In this document: one piece after another, positions 45,881 through 54,190 of the stretch
Position numbering within the stretch: position 1 is the stretch's first letter
Layout: every line of letters begins with the position of its first letter
Assembly: GCA_963706425.1 (NCBI GenBank)
Contig: CAVPMN010000020.1
Span: 1,736,001 to 1,800,000 of the forward strand
DNA length: 64,000 nt
Reading direction: 5' to 3'
Source: CAVPMN01 sp963706425
Lineage (GTDB): Bacteria > Actinomycetota > Acidimicrobiia > Acidimicrobiales > Acidimicrobilacustridaceae
Program-made: the position numbers and the translations under genes
Notes under the pieces: model-generated
Told to the model about the DNA's origin: nothing
Seen by the model: only the letters and a program-made list of their open reading frames with translations
The model's database searches: none

Positions 45881-46156
45881 TCAGCCGCCGGCGACGGCCT
45901 GCATGATCGACACCGTGCCCCCGTCGGGCACCGGGGTCTCGAGACCTTGCAGGAAGCGCACGTCGTCGTCGTCGACGAACAGGTTCACGTAGCGCACCAG
46001 GTTGCCGTCGTCGCCGAGCAGCTTGGCTTTGAAGCCGGGGTGGGCGCCGTCGAGCGAGGCGAGCACCTCGCTGACCGTGCCGCCCTCGACGCTGACCTGG
46101 GAATCGCCGCCGGTCATCGTTCGAAAGACCGGCGGCACACGGACCGTGACGCTCAT
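45881..46156 (-). CDS. MoaD/ThiS family ubiquitin-like sulfur carrier
   Basis: 91 residues. It has the beta-grasp fold of small sulfur carriers with the required C-terminal Gly-Gly (QAVAGG). PPVFRTMTGGDSQVSVEGGTV, LFVDDDDVRFLQGLETPVPDG and the VSIMQAVAGG end are typical of the actinobacterial branch. It could feed molybdopterin (fitting the nearby FdhF/FdhD) or a cysteine pathway (CysO-like). No partner MoaE or CysM is beside it. Confidence 0.85.
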   Translation of the reverse strand: MSVTVRVPPVFRTMTGGDSQVSVEGGTVSEVLASLDGAHPGFKAKLLGDDGNLVRYVNLFVDDDDVRFLQGLETPVPDGGTVSIMQAVAGG

Positions 46157-46177
46157 GCTGAGTTCCTGTTCGTCGAA

Positions 46178-46205
46178 TGTGGATCCTGGGAGTGTGGATC
46201 CTGGG
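46178..46205. repeat. Short tandem repeat upstream of the MoaD-like gene
   Basis: TGTGGATCCTGGG at 46178-46190 and 46193-46205, period 15, in the upstream region of the MoaD-like gene. Probably a local duplication; a regulatory role is possible but not shown. Confidence 0.4.
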
Positions 46206-46262
46206 GTCTGCTGGCCGGGAGCCGGCTCGCAAATGCTACCGGGCCGCTCGATGGTCCCCGCC

Positions 46263-46293
46263 GCCCACGTCCCGACGGGGAAGGAACGTGGGC
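46263..46293. other. Short inverted repeat between moaD-like and gpgS
   Basis: Arms 46263-46270 and 46286-46293 (GCCCACGT and its complement) with a 15-base loop. It is between divergent genes, 76 bases upstream of gpgS. Could be regulatory or a leader hairpin. Confidence 0.3.
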
Positions 46294-46368
46294 CGATGAG
46301 GAAGGGAAGGGCGGCCCGCGTGGTGTTCTAGTGGGCGTCCTTGCCCCCACCCAAGCTGGTCGGAAACG

Positions 46369-47295
46369 ATGGCCTCCGTGCTCACCCCGATGATCAGGAC
46401 GTTTCGCGCCGGCGAGTTCGACGCCGCCGTCCTGGCCGAGCACAAGGCGGGGCAGCGGATCTCGGTCTGCCTGCCGGCGCGCGACGAGCAGGACACCGTC
46501 GGCCCCATCGTCGAGGCCATCCGCGCCGAGCTCGTCGAACGGGTCGAGCTGGTCGACGAGCTGCTCGTCATCGACGACCACTCCTCTGATCGCACGGCCG
46601 ACGTGGCCGCGGCCGCCGGCGCCAAGGTCGTCGACGCGGCCAGCATCCTGCCGTCCTACGGGTCGGGCCACGGCAAGGGCGAGGCGCTCTGGAAGTCGCT
46701 CTACGCCTGCACGGGCGACCTCGTGGTGTGGTGCGACGCCGACGTCCGCCGGTTCGACCCCTCGTTCGTCACCGGGCTCGTCGGGCCCCTCCTCACCAAC
46801 CCGGGGGTCGAGTTCGTCAAGGGCTTCTACGAGCGGCCGCTCGACGACCAGCCCACCGGGGGCGGCCGCGTCACCGAGCTGGTGGCCCGGCCGGTCATCG
46901 CCCTGCTGTTCCCCCAGCTGTCGCCCATCGTGCAGCCGCTCGCCGGCGAGTACGCCGGCCGCCGCTCGCTGCTCGAGCGCCTGCCCTTCGTGCAGGGCTA
47001 CGGCGTCGACATCGCCCTGCTCATCGACGCGGCCCGCACCGTCGGCACCGATCATCTCGCCCAGGTCGACCTCGGCGTGCGCCATCACCGCAATCGCAGC
47101 CTGGCCGAGCTGGCCCCTCAGGCCACCGCCGTGCTCCAGGCCGCCCTGCGCCGGGCCGACGCCGGGCTGGTCGAGCGGGTGAAGGTCCTGCACCGGCCCG
47201 ACGAGGAGCCGGTCGAGATCGAGTGCGCCGAGCGGCCGCCCCTCGTCGAGGTTCCGGAGTATTTCGGCGCTGGGCCTTCCGAACTACGCATCTAG
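46369..47295 (+). CDS. gpgS: Glucosyl-3-phosphoglycerate synthase
   Basis: 308 residues, GT81 family. The enzyme moves glucose from a nucleotide sugar to 3-phosphoglycerate, the first step to glucosylglycerate (compatible solute) and methylglucose lipopolysaccharide. Motifs include SVCLPARDEQDTVG, VIDDHSSDRTADVAA, the metal-binding DXD as WCDADVRRF, and LAGEYAGRRSLLERLPFVQGYGVDIALLID, the donor and acceptor loop. HHRNRSLAELAPQA follows. The phosphatase that would finish the pathway (gpgP) is not visible here. Confidence 0.93.
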   Translation: MASVLTPMIRTFRAGEFDAAVLAEHKAGQRISVCLPARDEQDTVGPIVEAIRAELVERVELVDELLVIDDHSSDRTADVAAAAGAKVVDAASILPSYGSGHGKGEALWKSLYACTGDLVVWCDADVRRFDPSFVTGLVGPLLTNPGVEFVKGFYERPLDDQPTGGGRVTELVARPVIALLFPQLSPIVQPLAGEYAGRRSLLERLPFVQGYGVDIALLIDAARTVGTDHLAQVDLGVRHHRNRSLAELAPQATAVLQAALRRADAGLVERVKVLHRPDEEPVEIECAERPPLVEVPEYFGAGPSELRI

Positions 47296-47400
47296 GCCGA
47301 TTGACCTAGGGTACGTCGGCGTAGTACCACTGGCAGTGGTTGCCCAACCGCCTATCCACGCCCGCCAGCCGGTTACCCGCCGCAGCCCCAGGAGGTCGCC

Positions 47401-47752
47401 ATGCCCGCCACGGGAGTCGCCATCGAGAACCGGACGACCGACGTCGCTGCCCGGTGTCGACCTGCGGGCCGCCCGGCTGGCCGAGCTGGTGGCCGAGCTC
47501 ACCGGCTGCGGACCGGCCGGCGCCCTTCACGCCGTGAAGGCCGAGCCGCTCGACGTGATCGCCGACGGTGGCGACCCACTCGAGGTGGTGGCCCGGGCCA
47601 TGCTGCACGTCGACCGGCCCGATCCCGAGGGCTTTCGGGTGACGGGCTTCCTGCGCGACGACCTGGTGATCGACTGCCGCGACGAGCCCGCGTCGGTTCG
47701 CCTGCCCCAGCGGGTGGTCGGTCGGCTGCCCCGCCGCCAGCCGCTGCCCTGA
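47401..47752 (+). CDS. Hypothetical protein, one frameshift
   Basis: 116 residues after removal of a C in the CCC at 47450-47452. It begins MPATGVAIENRTTDV, has AGGAGG at the proper distance upstream, and continues DLRAARLAELVAELTGCGPAGALHAV, GGDPLEVVARAMLHVDRP and RDDLVIDCRDEPASVRLP. No family recognised. It lies between gpgS and the amidase, and is convergent with the latter, so its context is not informative. Confidence 0.6.
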
Positions 47753-47786
47753 CCGACGCCCAGCGCCCGCCGGCACCACCGACGCC

Positions 47787-49238
47787 TCAGGCGTGCAGGC
47801 CGGGCACCCGGTCGGCCCACGGCAGGGCCACCTCGAGCTGCGAGGCGACCTGGAGCAGCAGGTCTTCACGTCCGTAGGCGCCGGCCAGCTGCACCCCGAT
47901 CGGCAGGCCACCGGCGCTCATCGCCACGGGGATCGAGATCGCCGGCTGGCCGCTCATGTTGAACGGGATGCAAAAGGCGACGATGGGCGCCGACCGCCAC
48001 AGACCGCGCAGCGGATCGTCGGCCGTGCCGGCGAACTGGCCGAGCGTGGGCGGCAGTTCGGGCAGCGTTGGAGTGAGCAGGATGTCGAACTCGTCCCACC
48101 ACGCCGACTGCTCGCGGACGTAGGCGTGGATGTGTGAGACCGCCTCCAGGAACTGCGGCCCGGTCACCGTGCGGCCCATCTCGGCCACCGTCCACGTGCC
48201 GACCTCGACGCCGTCGGGCGTCACGTCGTGGCCGGTCAGCCGGCCCAGGTGGTCGAGCTCGGCGGCCGTCCAGACCGAGAACGCGGTGACGAAGCTCGAT
48301 GCGAGCGCGGCCTGTCGATCGGCGTCGTCCCACACGGCCGGGCGCGACTCGGTCACCTCGTGACCGAGCGACTCGAGCACCCGGCCGGTGGTCTCCACCG
48401 CGGCGGCGCACTCGGGGTCGGTGGCCATGGTGGCGTCGGGCGTTTGCGTGGTGAGTCCGATGCGAAGCCGGCCCGGGTCGGCGCCCACCTCGTTGGGATA
48501 GGGCCGGCGAGGGGTGGGCGCGGCGTAGGGATCGCCCACCATCTGACCCTGGGCGCACTGCAGGATGGCGGCGGTGTCGCGTACCGATCGGCTCACCACC
48601 AGGCGCGCCACCAGCCCGCTCCACGCCTCGCCCGCCTCGGGCCCGACCGACACGCGGCCCCGCGACGGCTTGAGACCGACCAGACCGCACTCGCTGGCGG
48701 GCACCCGGATCGATCCTCCGCCGTCGCCCGCGTGGGCCATGGGCACGAGGCCCGCGGCCACCGCGGCGGCCGAGCCACCGCTCGAACCGCCGCTCGAACG
48801 GGTGAGATCCCAGGGGTTGCGCGTCGGCCCGTAGACCTCGGGCTCGGCCGTCGGCACCAAGCCGAGCTCGGACGTGTTGGTGCGACCGATCACGACCAGC
48901 CCTGCCTCGCGGAACTTGGTGGTGAGATGGCTGTCGTGCTCGGCGCGATAGCCGTGCACCCGGAGATGGCGGGTGCCCGCGTGGTAGGGGTCGCCTTTCG
49001 AGACCCCGTCGAGGTCCTTCAGCAGGAACGGCACCCCCCGGAACGGCCCGTCCGGCAGCGGTCCGGCCGCCTCGGCTCGGGCTTGTTCGAAACGCTCGTG
49101 GATCACCGCGTTGAGCTCGGGATTGAGCCGGATCGTGCGCTCGATGGCCGCGTCGACCAGCTCGAGCGGAGAGGCCTCGTTGGTGCGAACCAGCTCGGCC
49201 TGAGCGGTGGCGTCGAGATGCGCCCATCCGTCACGCAT
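47787..49238 (-). CDS. Amidase (amidase signature family)
   Basis: 483 residues. The Lys of the triad is in GVPFLLKDLDG and the Ser residues are in SSGGSSGGSAAAVAAGLVP. Both N- and C-terminal features (FCIPFNMSGQPAISIPVAMS) match stand-alone bacterial amidases, in the same broad family as the enzyme at 28179 but not closely similar. Substrate unknown. Confidence 0.92.
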   Translation of the reverse strand: MRDGWAHLDATAQAELVRTNEASPLELVDAAIERTIRLNPELNAVIHERFEQARAEAAGPLPDGPFRGVPFLLKDLDGVSKGDPYHAGTRHLRVHGYRAEHDSHLTTKFREAGLVVIGRTNTSELGLVPTAEPEVYGPTRNPWDLTRSSGGSSGGSAAAVAAGLVPMAHAGDGGGSIRVPASECGLVGLKPSRGRVSVGPEAGEAWSGLVARLVVSRSVRDTAAILQCAQGQMVGDPYAAPTPRRPYPNEVGADPGRLRIGLTTQTPDATMATDPECAAAVETTGRVLESLGHEVTESRPAVWDDADRQAALASSFVTAFSVWTAAELDHLGRLTGHDVTPDGVEVGTWTVAEMGRTVTGPQFLEAVSHIHAYVREQSAWWDEFDILLTPTLPELPPTLGQFAGTADDPLRGLWRSAPIVAFCIPFNMSGQPAISIPVAMSAGGLPIGVQLAGAYGREDLLLQVASQLEVALPWADRVPGLHA

Positions 49239-49341
49239 GCGACCACCCTACGGCGTTGGGACGAGCCGTCCGGGGTTGGTCGGCCTCGCTGGCGACTCCG
49301 GCTGAGACGGTCGCCGATGACCGTGGCCGTAGCATGAGCGG

Positions 49342-49539
49342 GTGACCGACGATCTCGAACGACCCACCCTCCCCGTGTGGTTGTGGGTCGCGGTTGGCGT
49401 CGTGTTGGCCATCCTCGTGATGACCGTGGTCGGCTGGCTCGTGTCGGCCGCGTTCGCGCTCATCCGCCTGGTGGTGCTCGTGGCCGTGGTGCTGGTGGTG
49501 CTGGCCTTCGTGCGCTGGGCCTTCTGGCGCCGCGACTGA
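49342..49539 (+). CDS. Small membrane protein
   Basis: 65 residues from GTG 49342. Two closely spaced hydrophobic helices (about residues 12-34 and 37-60) with a basic end, FVRWAFWRRD. No family recognised; the function is unknown. The flanking genes are convergent glycerate kinase and divergent amidase. Confidence 0.65.
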   Translation: MTDDLERPTLPVWLWVAVGVVLAILVMTVVGWLVSAAFALIRLVVLVAVVLVVLAFVRWAFWRRD

Positions 49540-49561
49540 TCGTCCCGGCCCACGGCCCGGC

Positions 49562-50548
49562 TCAGCGAGCCGCCAGCGCCTCGCGGACGGCCACCTCGAC
49601 GCACCCGGTGGGGTCGTCCATGGAGCGCTCGTGCCCGAACCGCTCGGAGAGCGAGATCACCTCCACCCGCTCGTCGACGCCGTCGAACACCTCACCGGCC
49701 ACCGCGAGCACGGGCACGTCGGCCGCAGCCGCCAGCTCGACCACGCCGCCGACGACCTTGCCGGCGAACGACTCCTCGTCGACGAACCCTTCGCCGGTGA
49801 TCACCAGGTCGGCACCTTCGATGCGATCACCCAACTCGAGTTCGTCGGCCACGACGTCGAACCCCATCCAGAGCTCGGCGCCCACGGCCGCCAGGCCGCC
49901 AGCCAGCCCGCCGGCCGCACCCCCGCCGACCAAGGTGCTGACGTCGACCCCGTAGTCGCCGAGGTACACCTGCACCAGCCGTTCGAGCCGGCGCCTCAGG
50001 AGCTCGACCTGGCGCTCCGACGCGCCCTTCTGGCCGGCGAACACGGTGGCCGCGTCGACGAAGCAGGTCTGCACATCGCAGGCCACGACCAGCTCGATCC
50101 CTTTCAGGCGATGGGGTGGGTAGAGGGCCCGCAGCGCGCCGAGGCCCCCGTCGGTCGTGGCCGAACCGCCCACACCGACCAGCACCCGACGCGCCCCCGA
50201 CTCGATCGCCGTGCTGATCAGCTCGCCGGTGCCGTAGGTCGACGCCGCCATGGGGTCGTTCTCCTCGGGTCCGCCGACGAGCGTGAGCCCGGACGCGGCC
50301 GCCATCTCGATGACTGCCCGGCCTCGCTCGAGGCGCCATCCGGCCTCAACCGGATCACCCAAGGGCCCCGACACCGTCGTGGAGCGGTTGGCGCCCCCGA
50401 GCGCATCGAGGAACCCCTCTCCGCCATCGGCCACCGGCACCTCGTCGCACGTGGCCCCGGCCGCCGCCGCGGCCCGGCCGATGGCGGCGGCCACCTCGCG
50501 CGCCGTCGCCGTTCCCTTGAACTTGTCGGGCGCGGCCACCACGTGCAT
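49562..50548 (-). CDS. Glycerate kinase (type 2 family)
   Basis: 328 residues from ATG 50548. It phosphorylates glycerate to 2- or 3-phosphoglycerate. MHVVAAPDKFKGTATAREVAAAI and ADGGEGFLDAL are family N-terminal motifs, with RRVLVGVGGSATTDGG and GGGAAGGLAGGL further on, and DLVITGEGFVDEESFAGKVV near the C-terminus. It may recycle glycerate freed from glucosylglycerate made through GpgS, or work in a C2 pathway. It is divergent from otsA with 64 bases between starts. Confidence 0.92.
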   Translation of the reverse strand: MHVVAAPDKFKGTATAREVAAAIGRAAAAAGATCDEVPVADGGEGFLDALGGANRSTTVSGPLGDPVEAGWRLERGRAVIEMAAASGLTLVGGPEENDPMAASTYGTGELISTAIESGARRVLVGVGGSATTDGGLGALRALYPPHRLKGIELVVACDVQTCFVDAATVFAGQKGASERQVELLRRRLERLVQVYLGDYGVDVSTLVGGGAAGGLAGGLAAVGAELWMGFDVVADELELGDRIEGADLVITGEGFVDEESFAGKVVGGVVELAAAADVPVLAVAGEVFDGVDERVEVISLSERFGHERSMDDPTGCVEVAVREALAAR

Positions 50549-50612
50549 CGGACCATCGTGGCCGAAACCGGCCTGGGGTGCGTCCGGCGGGCGACGGGTA
50601 GGGTCCCTCGCC

Positions 50613-51995
50613 GTGGCTGATCGTGCCGTCGTCATCGTGTCGAACCGCGGGCCGTTGTCGTTCGAGCCGGCCGACGCCGGGTCGCCCGGCGAGCTGGTCG
50701 CCCGCCGCGGCGCGGGCGGGCTCGTCTCCGGCCTCGGCCCACTGGTGGCCGGCACCGATGCCACCTGGATCGCGGCCGCCATGACCGACGGCGACCGCAC
50801 TGCAGCAGAACGGGGCGTGGTCGAGGCCGAGGGCTTTCGCGTGCGTCTGCTGTCGATCGACGCCGAGCGCTATCGGATGGCCTACGACGTGGTGTGCAAC
50901 GCGGTGCTCTGGTACGTGCACCACGGTCTGTTCGACCTGGCCCGCCGCCCGAGGTTCGACCGGCGCTGGCTCGAAGCCTGGGAGGCCTATCGGCAGGTCA
51001 ACGCCGAGTTCGCCGCCGCCGTGGCCGACGACGCCCCGCCCGATGCCGTCGTACTCGTGCAGGACTACCACCTCACGCTCTTGGCGACCGAGCTGCGGGG
51101 GCGCCGGCCCGATCTGCGCCTGGTGCACTTCTCCCACACGCCGTTCGCAGGGCCTGATCTGCTGCGTGTGCTTCCCACCGCTGCGGCGCACGAGATGCTC
51201 ACCGGACTGGCCGCTCACCACAGCTGCGGCTTCCACACCGAACGATGGGCACAGGCTTTTCGCGACAGCTGCCGCGAGCTGATCGGGTTCGAGCCGCCGA
51301 CCTTCGTGGCGCCGCTCGCCCCCGAGCCCGACGACATCGGCTTGGTGGCCCGCTCCGACCGCTGCCAGACCGCCTTCGACGAGCTCGACCGCGGCGTCGG
51401 CGAGCGAGCGCTCGTGGTGCGGGTCGACCGCATCGAGCTGTCGAAGAACCTGCTCCGCGGGTTCGTCGCCTTCGACGATCTGCTCGATCGCCATCCCCAC
51501 CTGCGAGAGAAGGTGGTGTTCGCCGCGTTCTGCTACCCGTCGCGCGAAGGCCTGGCCGACTACCTCGCGTACCGCCAGGAGGTCGAGAGCTTGGTGCAAC
51601 AGATCAACGCCCGATGGGCCACCGCCGACTGGACCCCGATCATGCTCGAGACGTCCGACGACTTCCCTCGTTCGGTCGCCGCCCTCCGGCGTTACGACGT
51701 GCTGCTGGTGAACCCCATCCGCGACGGGCTGAACCTCGTGGCCAAGGAAGGACCGCTCGTCAACGAGCGCGACGGACTGGTCGTGCTGAGCACCGAATCG
51801 GGCGCGTGGGCCGAGCTCGAGGGCACGGTGCTGGCGGTGAACCCGTTCGACATCACCGCCACCGCCGACGCGCTGGCCGACGCGCTCGGTCGGGCACCCG
51901 ACGAGCGCCGGGCCCAAGCGAGGGCGTTGCACGAGCGCGCCGGAGCGCGCACGCCGGCCGACTGGCTGAACGACCTGCTGTCAGCCGCGGGCTGA
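50613..51995 (+). CDS. otsA: Trehalose-6-phosphate synthase
   Basis: 460 residues from GTG 50613. It transfers glucose from UDP- or GDP-glucose to glucose-6-phosphate. VIVSNRGPLSFEP and GGLVSGLGPLV form the N-terminal donor loop, VQDYHLTLLATELRGRRPDL is the catalytic part, RVDRIELSKNLLRGFVAF contains the Arg-Lys pair that binds the phosphate, and VNPIRDGLNLVAKEG is the donor Glu/Asp region. The 3' end overlaps the convergent otsB by 15 bases. Confidence 0.96.
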   Translation: MADRAVVIVSNRGPLSFEPADAGSPGELVARRGAGGLVSGLGPLVAGTDATWIAAAMTDGDRTAAERGVVEAEGFRVRLLSIDAERYRMAYDVVCNAVLWYVHHGLFDLARRPRFDRRWLEAWEAYRQVNAEFAAAVADDAPPDAVVLVQDYHLTLLATELRGRRPDLRLVHFSHTPFAGPDLLRVLPTAAAHEMLTGLAAHHSCGFHTERWAQAFRDSCRELIGFEPPTFVAPLAPEPDDIGLVARSDRCQTAFDELDRGVGERALVVRVDRIELSKNLLRGFVAFDDLLDRHPHLREKVVFAAFCYPSREGLADYLAYRQEVESLVQQINARWATADWTPIMLETSDDFPRSVAALRRYDVLLVNPIRDGLNLVAKEGPLVNERDGLVVLSTESGAWAELEGTVLAVNPFDITATADALADALGRAPDERRAQARALHERAGARTPADWLNDLLSAAG

Positions 51996-52745
51996 GTCGC
52001 GCAGGTACTCGAGTAGCTCGAGCACTGCGGGGGGGCCATCGACCACCGCGTCGGCCCGGCCGATCAGCTCCTCGGACACCTCGGCGCTGCGCACGGCGAC
52101 CTTCAACGTGAACAGGTCGCGTCCGGTGAGCTCGTCGAGAGCGTCGAACGCGTGCAGATCGCCGGTGTCGTCGCCGATGAAGGCCACCGCGTCGAGGCCC
52201 TCGGCCAGCTCGAGCAGCGCAGTGCCCTTGTCGGCCGGGATCGGTGGATGCAGCTCGTAGGACATGCGCGCCGGTCGGCATTCGAGCCCGGACCGAGCTG
52301 CCTGCTGCTCGGCGAACGCTCGCACCTTGGGCCCGAGGCGGGGATGGGTGCGGTAGTGCAGGGTGAGCGACAGGCCCTTGGGCTCGACGTTCATCCCGGC
52401 CGGGCCGCGCGCCCGGGCGAGCGAGGCCACGTCGTCGATGACCTCGCGCCAGGAGCCACCGAGCGGGTGATCGGTGCGCGTGCCGTCGTAGACCGTCTCG
52501 AGCCCATAGAGGCCCGCGAGCAGCACGGTGTGCGGGAAGAACTGCTCGAGGAAGGCGACCGGCCGGCCGGAGAGCACACCGACCCGACCGAATCGACCGG
52601 CCAGGTCCACCAGCACGTCGACCACCCCGTCGAGCGGTCGGGCATCGCTCGGGTCGCGGACGATCTCGGAGAGGGTGCCGTCGAAGTCGACGAAGAGGCC
52701 CGCGGTCGTTCGCCGCTCGACCAGCGGAGCTACTGCCTCAGCCAT
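51981..52745 (-). CDS. otsB: Trehalose-6-phosphate phosphatase
   Basis: 254 residues from ATG 52745 (a GTG six codons upstream is possible). HAD superfamily: the nucleophile motif LFVDFDGTLSEI is near residues 17-28, and FIGDDTGDLHAFD carries the metal-binding Asp residues. A cap domain between them has VEPKGLSLTLHYRTHP. It removes phosphate from trehalose-6-phosphate to make trehalose. The antiparallel layout with otsA is unusual compared with operonic otsAB. Confidence 0.95.
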   Translation of the reverse strand: MAEAVAPLVERRTTAGLFVDFDGTLSEIVRDPSDARPLDGVVDVLVDLAGRFGRVGVLSGRPVAFLEQFFPHTVLLAGLYGLETVYDGTRTDHPLGGSWREVIDDVASLARARGPAGMNVEPKGLSLTLHYRTHPRLGPKVRAFAEQQAARSGLECRPARMSYELHPPIPADKGTALLELAEGLDAVAFIGDDTGDLHAFDALDELTGRDLFTLKVAVRSAEVSEELIGRADAVVDGPPAVLELLEYLRDSARG

Positions 52746-52827
52746 CTCGCCGCCAACGCTCACGCGACTGAAGGATACCGACGGCGCGAGCGGCAACGAG
52801 CGCGCTCGGCGCATGATGTGTCCGTCG

Positions 52828-53355
52828 TCAGACCTTGTCGGCGCCGATGATGACGAGCACGGTGGCGCCGGCCAGTGCGACCGGGGGTGGATCGGGCACG
52901 GCCGCGACCTGCGTGTCGGCGATCTCGAGCACGGTGGCGACGGCCAGCGCGTCGCCCTGGGCGCCCTCGGCGTAGTAGACCGCGCTGGTCTCTTGGACGG
53001 GCGCGTTCTCGGTGGCGACATCGGTGTAGCCGGCGCCTTCGAGGGTGGCCTGGTTCTCACCCGCGACGCCGCTGACCCCCGTGCCGTTGGCCACGATGAC
53101 GCTCACCTGGGCGGGCGGGTTGGTGGCGAGCGTGGTGGTGGTGGTGTCCTCGACCCCCGGTCCGGGGGCCGTCGTGGTGGTGGTCTCCTCGACACCGGAG
53201 CCGGTCTCGACGAGCCCGCCCTCCTGGTCGAAGCCCTTGGCCAACAGCACGAAGCCGATGAGCACGGCGACGGCGATGAGCACCCCGCCGAGCACCGAAG
53301 CTCTCGAGTCGTCCTCTGCCGGCGGCGTGGGGGCCGCGCCCCCGGGGGCGGTCAC
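52828..53355 (-). CDS. LytR C-terminal domain protein with Thr-rich linker
   Basis: 175 residues. A single membrane helix (SVLGGVLIAVAVLIGFVLLA, about residues 20-39) is followed by Thr-rich linkers (TTTTTAPG and TTTTTLAT) and the LytR_C domain, with VIVANGTGVSGVAGENQATLEGAGY and VYYAEGAQGDALAVATVLEI. The domain is extracytoplasmic. The gene overlaps DUF3263 by four bases, the same pairing as Rv0430-Rv0431 in mycobacteria. Confidence 0.88.
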   Translation of the reverse strand: MTAPGGAAPTPPAEDDSRASVLGGVLIAVAVLIGFVLLAKGFDQEGGLVETGSGVEETTTTTAPGPGVEDTTTTTLATNPPAQVSVIVANGTGVSGVAGENQATLEGAGYTDVATENAPVQETSAVYYAEGAQGDALAVATVLEIADTQVAAVPDPPPVALAGATVLVIIGADKV

Positions 53356-53612
53356 TGGCCTGGCGGCTCGCTCGCCTGATAGCCCTCGTGGCGAGCGCGC
53401 CGCCGGCGGTCGCGCAGACGACGGAGCCGACGGACGACCAGCGGGTCGTAGTCGCAGGCTTCTTGCGACTCGAGCAGCTCGTTGAGGATCTGGTAGTAGC
53501 GGGTCGCCGAGAGCTCGAACTTCTCACGGATCAGCGCTTCTTTGGGACCCGCCTCGGCCCACCACGAACGCTCGAAGTCGAGGATCGCCCGGTCACGATC
53601 GGTGAGTTCCAT
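53352..53612 (-). CDS. DUF3263 protein
   Basis: 86 residues from ATG 53612 (MELTDRDRAILDFERSWW). The helix-turn-helix-like motif KFELSATRYYQILNELLESQEA suggests DNA binding. It is a small actinobacterial family tightly linked to a LytR_C protein, as here. Function is not known. It ends PPGQ, overlapping the next gene by four bases. Confidence 0.9.
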   Translation of the reverse strand: MELTDRDRAILDFERSWWAEAGPKEALIREKFELSATRYYQILNELLESQEACDYDPLVVRRLRRLRDRRRRARHEGYQASEPPGQ

Positions 53613-53723
53613 CCCGCCGATCCTTCCCTGCGCTCCCGCCCATTGCAAGGACCCTCGGTGGGGAAAGAGGACGCAACCACGGTGAGCCGGGCCCGCGCAG
53701 GCATCTACGCTGGCGCCGTTCTC

Positions 53724-53797
53724 GCCCGAGTAGCTCAGTTGGTCAGAGCAGCTGTCTTGTAAACAGCAGGCCGTCGGTTCGAATCCGACCTCGGGCT
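53724..53797 (+). tRNA. tRNA-Thr (anticodon UGU)
   Basis: 74 bases, cloverleaf complete: acceptor GCCCGAG/CTCGGGC, D-loop AGCTCAGTTGGTCAGAGC, anticodon stem GCTGT/ACAGC around loop CTTGTAA (anticodon TGT), T arm GTCGGTTCGAATCCGAC. Discriminator is T. CCA is not fully encoded (CCG follows). Confidence 0.95.
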
Positions 53798-53843
53798 CCG
53801 ACTCGACGGCGCCGACCCGCTGCTCGTGCCGCGGACGCCGGCT

Positions 53844-54179
53844 TCACGAGTCCCAGACGGCGACCAGCTGCGAACCGTTCACGACGACGACGGCGAAGTA
53901 GATGCCGACCACCAACCAGAGCAGGCACAGCGTGATCACGCGGATGCCCCGTTGCCACACATCGACGAACAGTGCACCCACGATGAACAGCTTCACGCCG
54001 AGCGCGAGGCGAGAGCTGAGCAGGAAGTCGGCCACCGGATTGAGCTCGAGGCCGCCCCGCCGTAACAACAGCTCGGTGAGCACCACGTCCGCCACATTGA
54101 ACAGCACCAGCAGGACGAGTCCTGCGAACGCCGCCCGCCGCAGTTCCGCGGCGTCGCCCACCGGCTGGGTGTCGGGCAC
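53844..54179 (-). CDS. DUF5658-like membrane protein
   Basis: 111 residues from GTG 54179. Three hydrophobic segments (about residues 18-36, 57-75 and 80-103) and LELNPVADFLL form the core of a small membrane protein of the DUF5658 type, seen in bacteria and archaea. The start lies 11 bases after the FkbM gene stop, so the two are probably cotranscribed. Function unknown. Confidence 0.65.
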   Translation of the reverse strand: MPDTQPVGDAAELRRAAFAGLVLLVLFNVADVVLTELLLRRGGLELNPVADFLLSSRLALGVKLFIVGALFVDVWQRGIRVITLCLLWLVVGIYFAVVVVNGSQLVAVWDS

Positions 54180-54190
54180 CTCGGACCCCC

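Noticed and set aside
45600..45992. Possible 130-codon plus-strand gene after the FAD oxidoreductase
   Set aside because: No family features, low-complexity Pro/Arg content, and it overlaps the hairpin region and the MoaD-like gene on the other strand.
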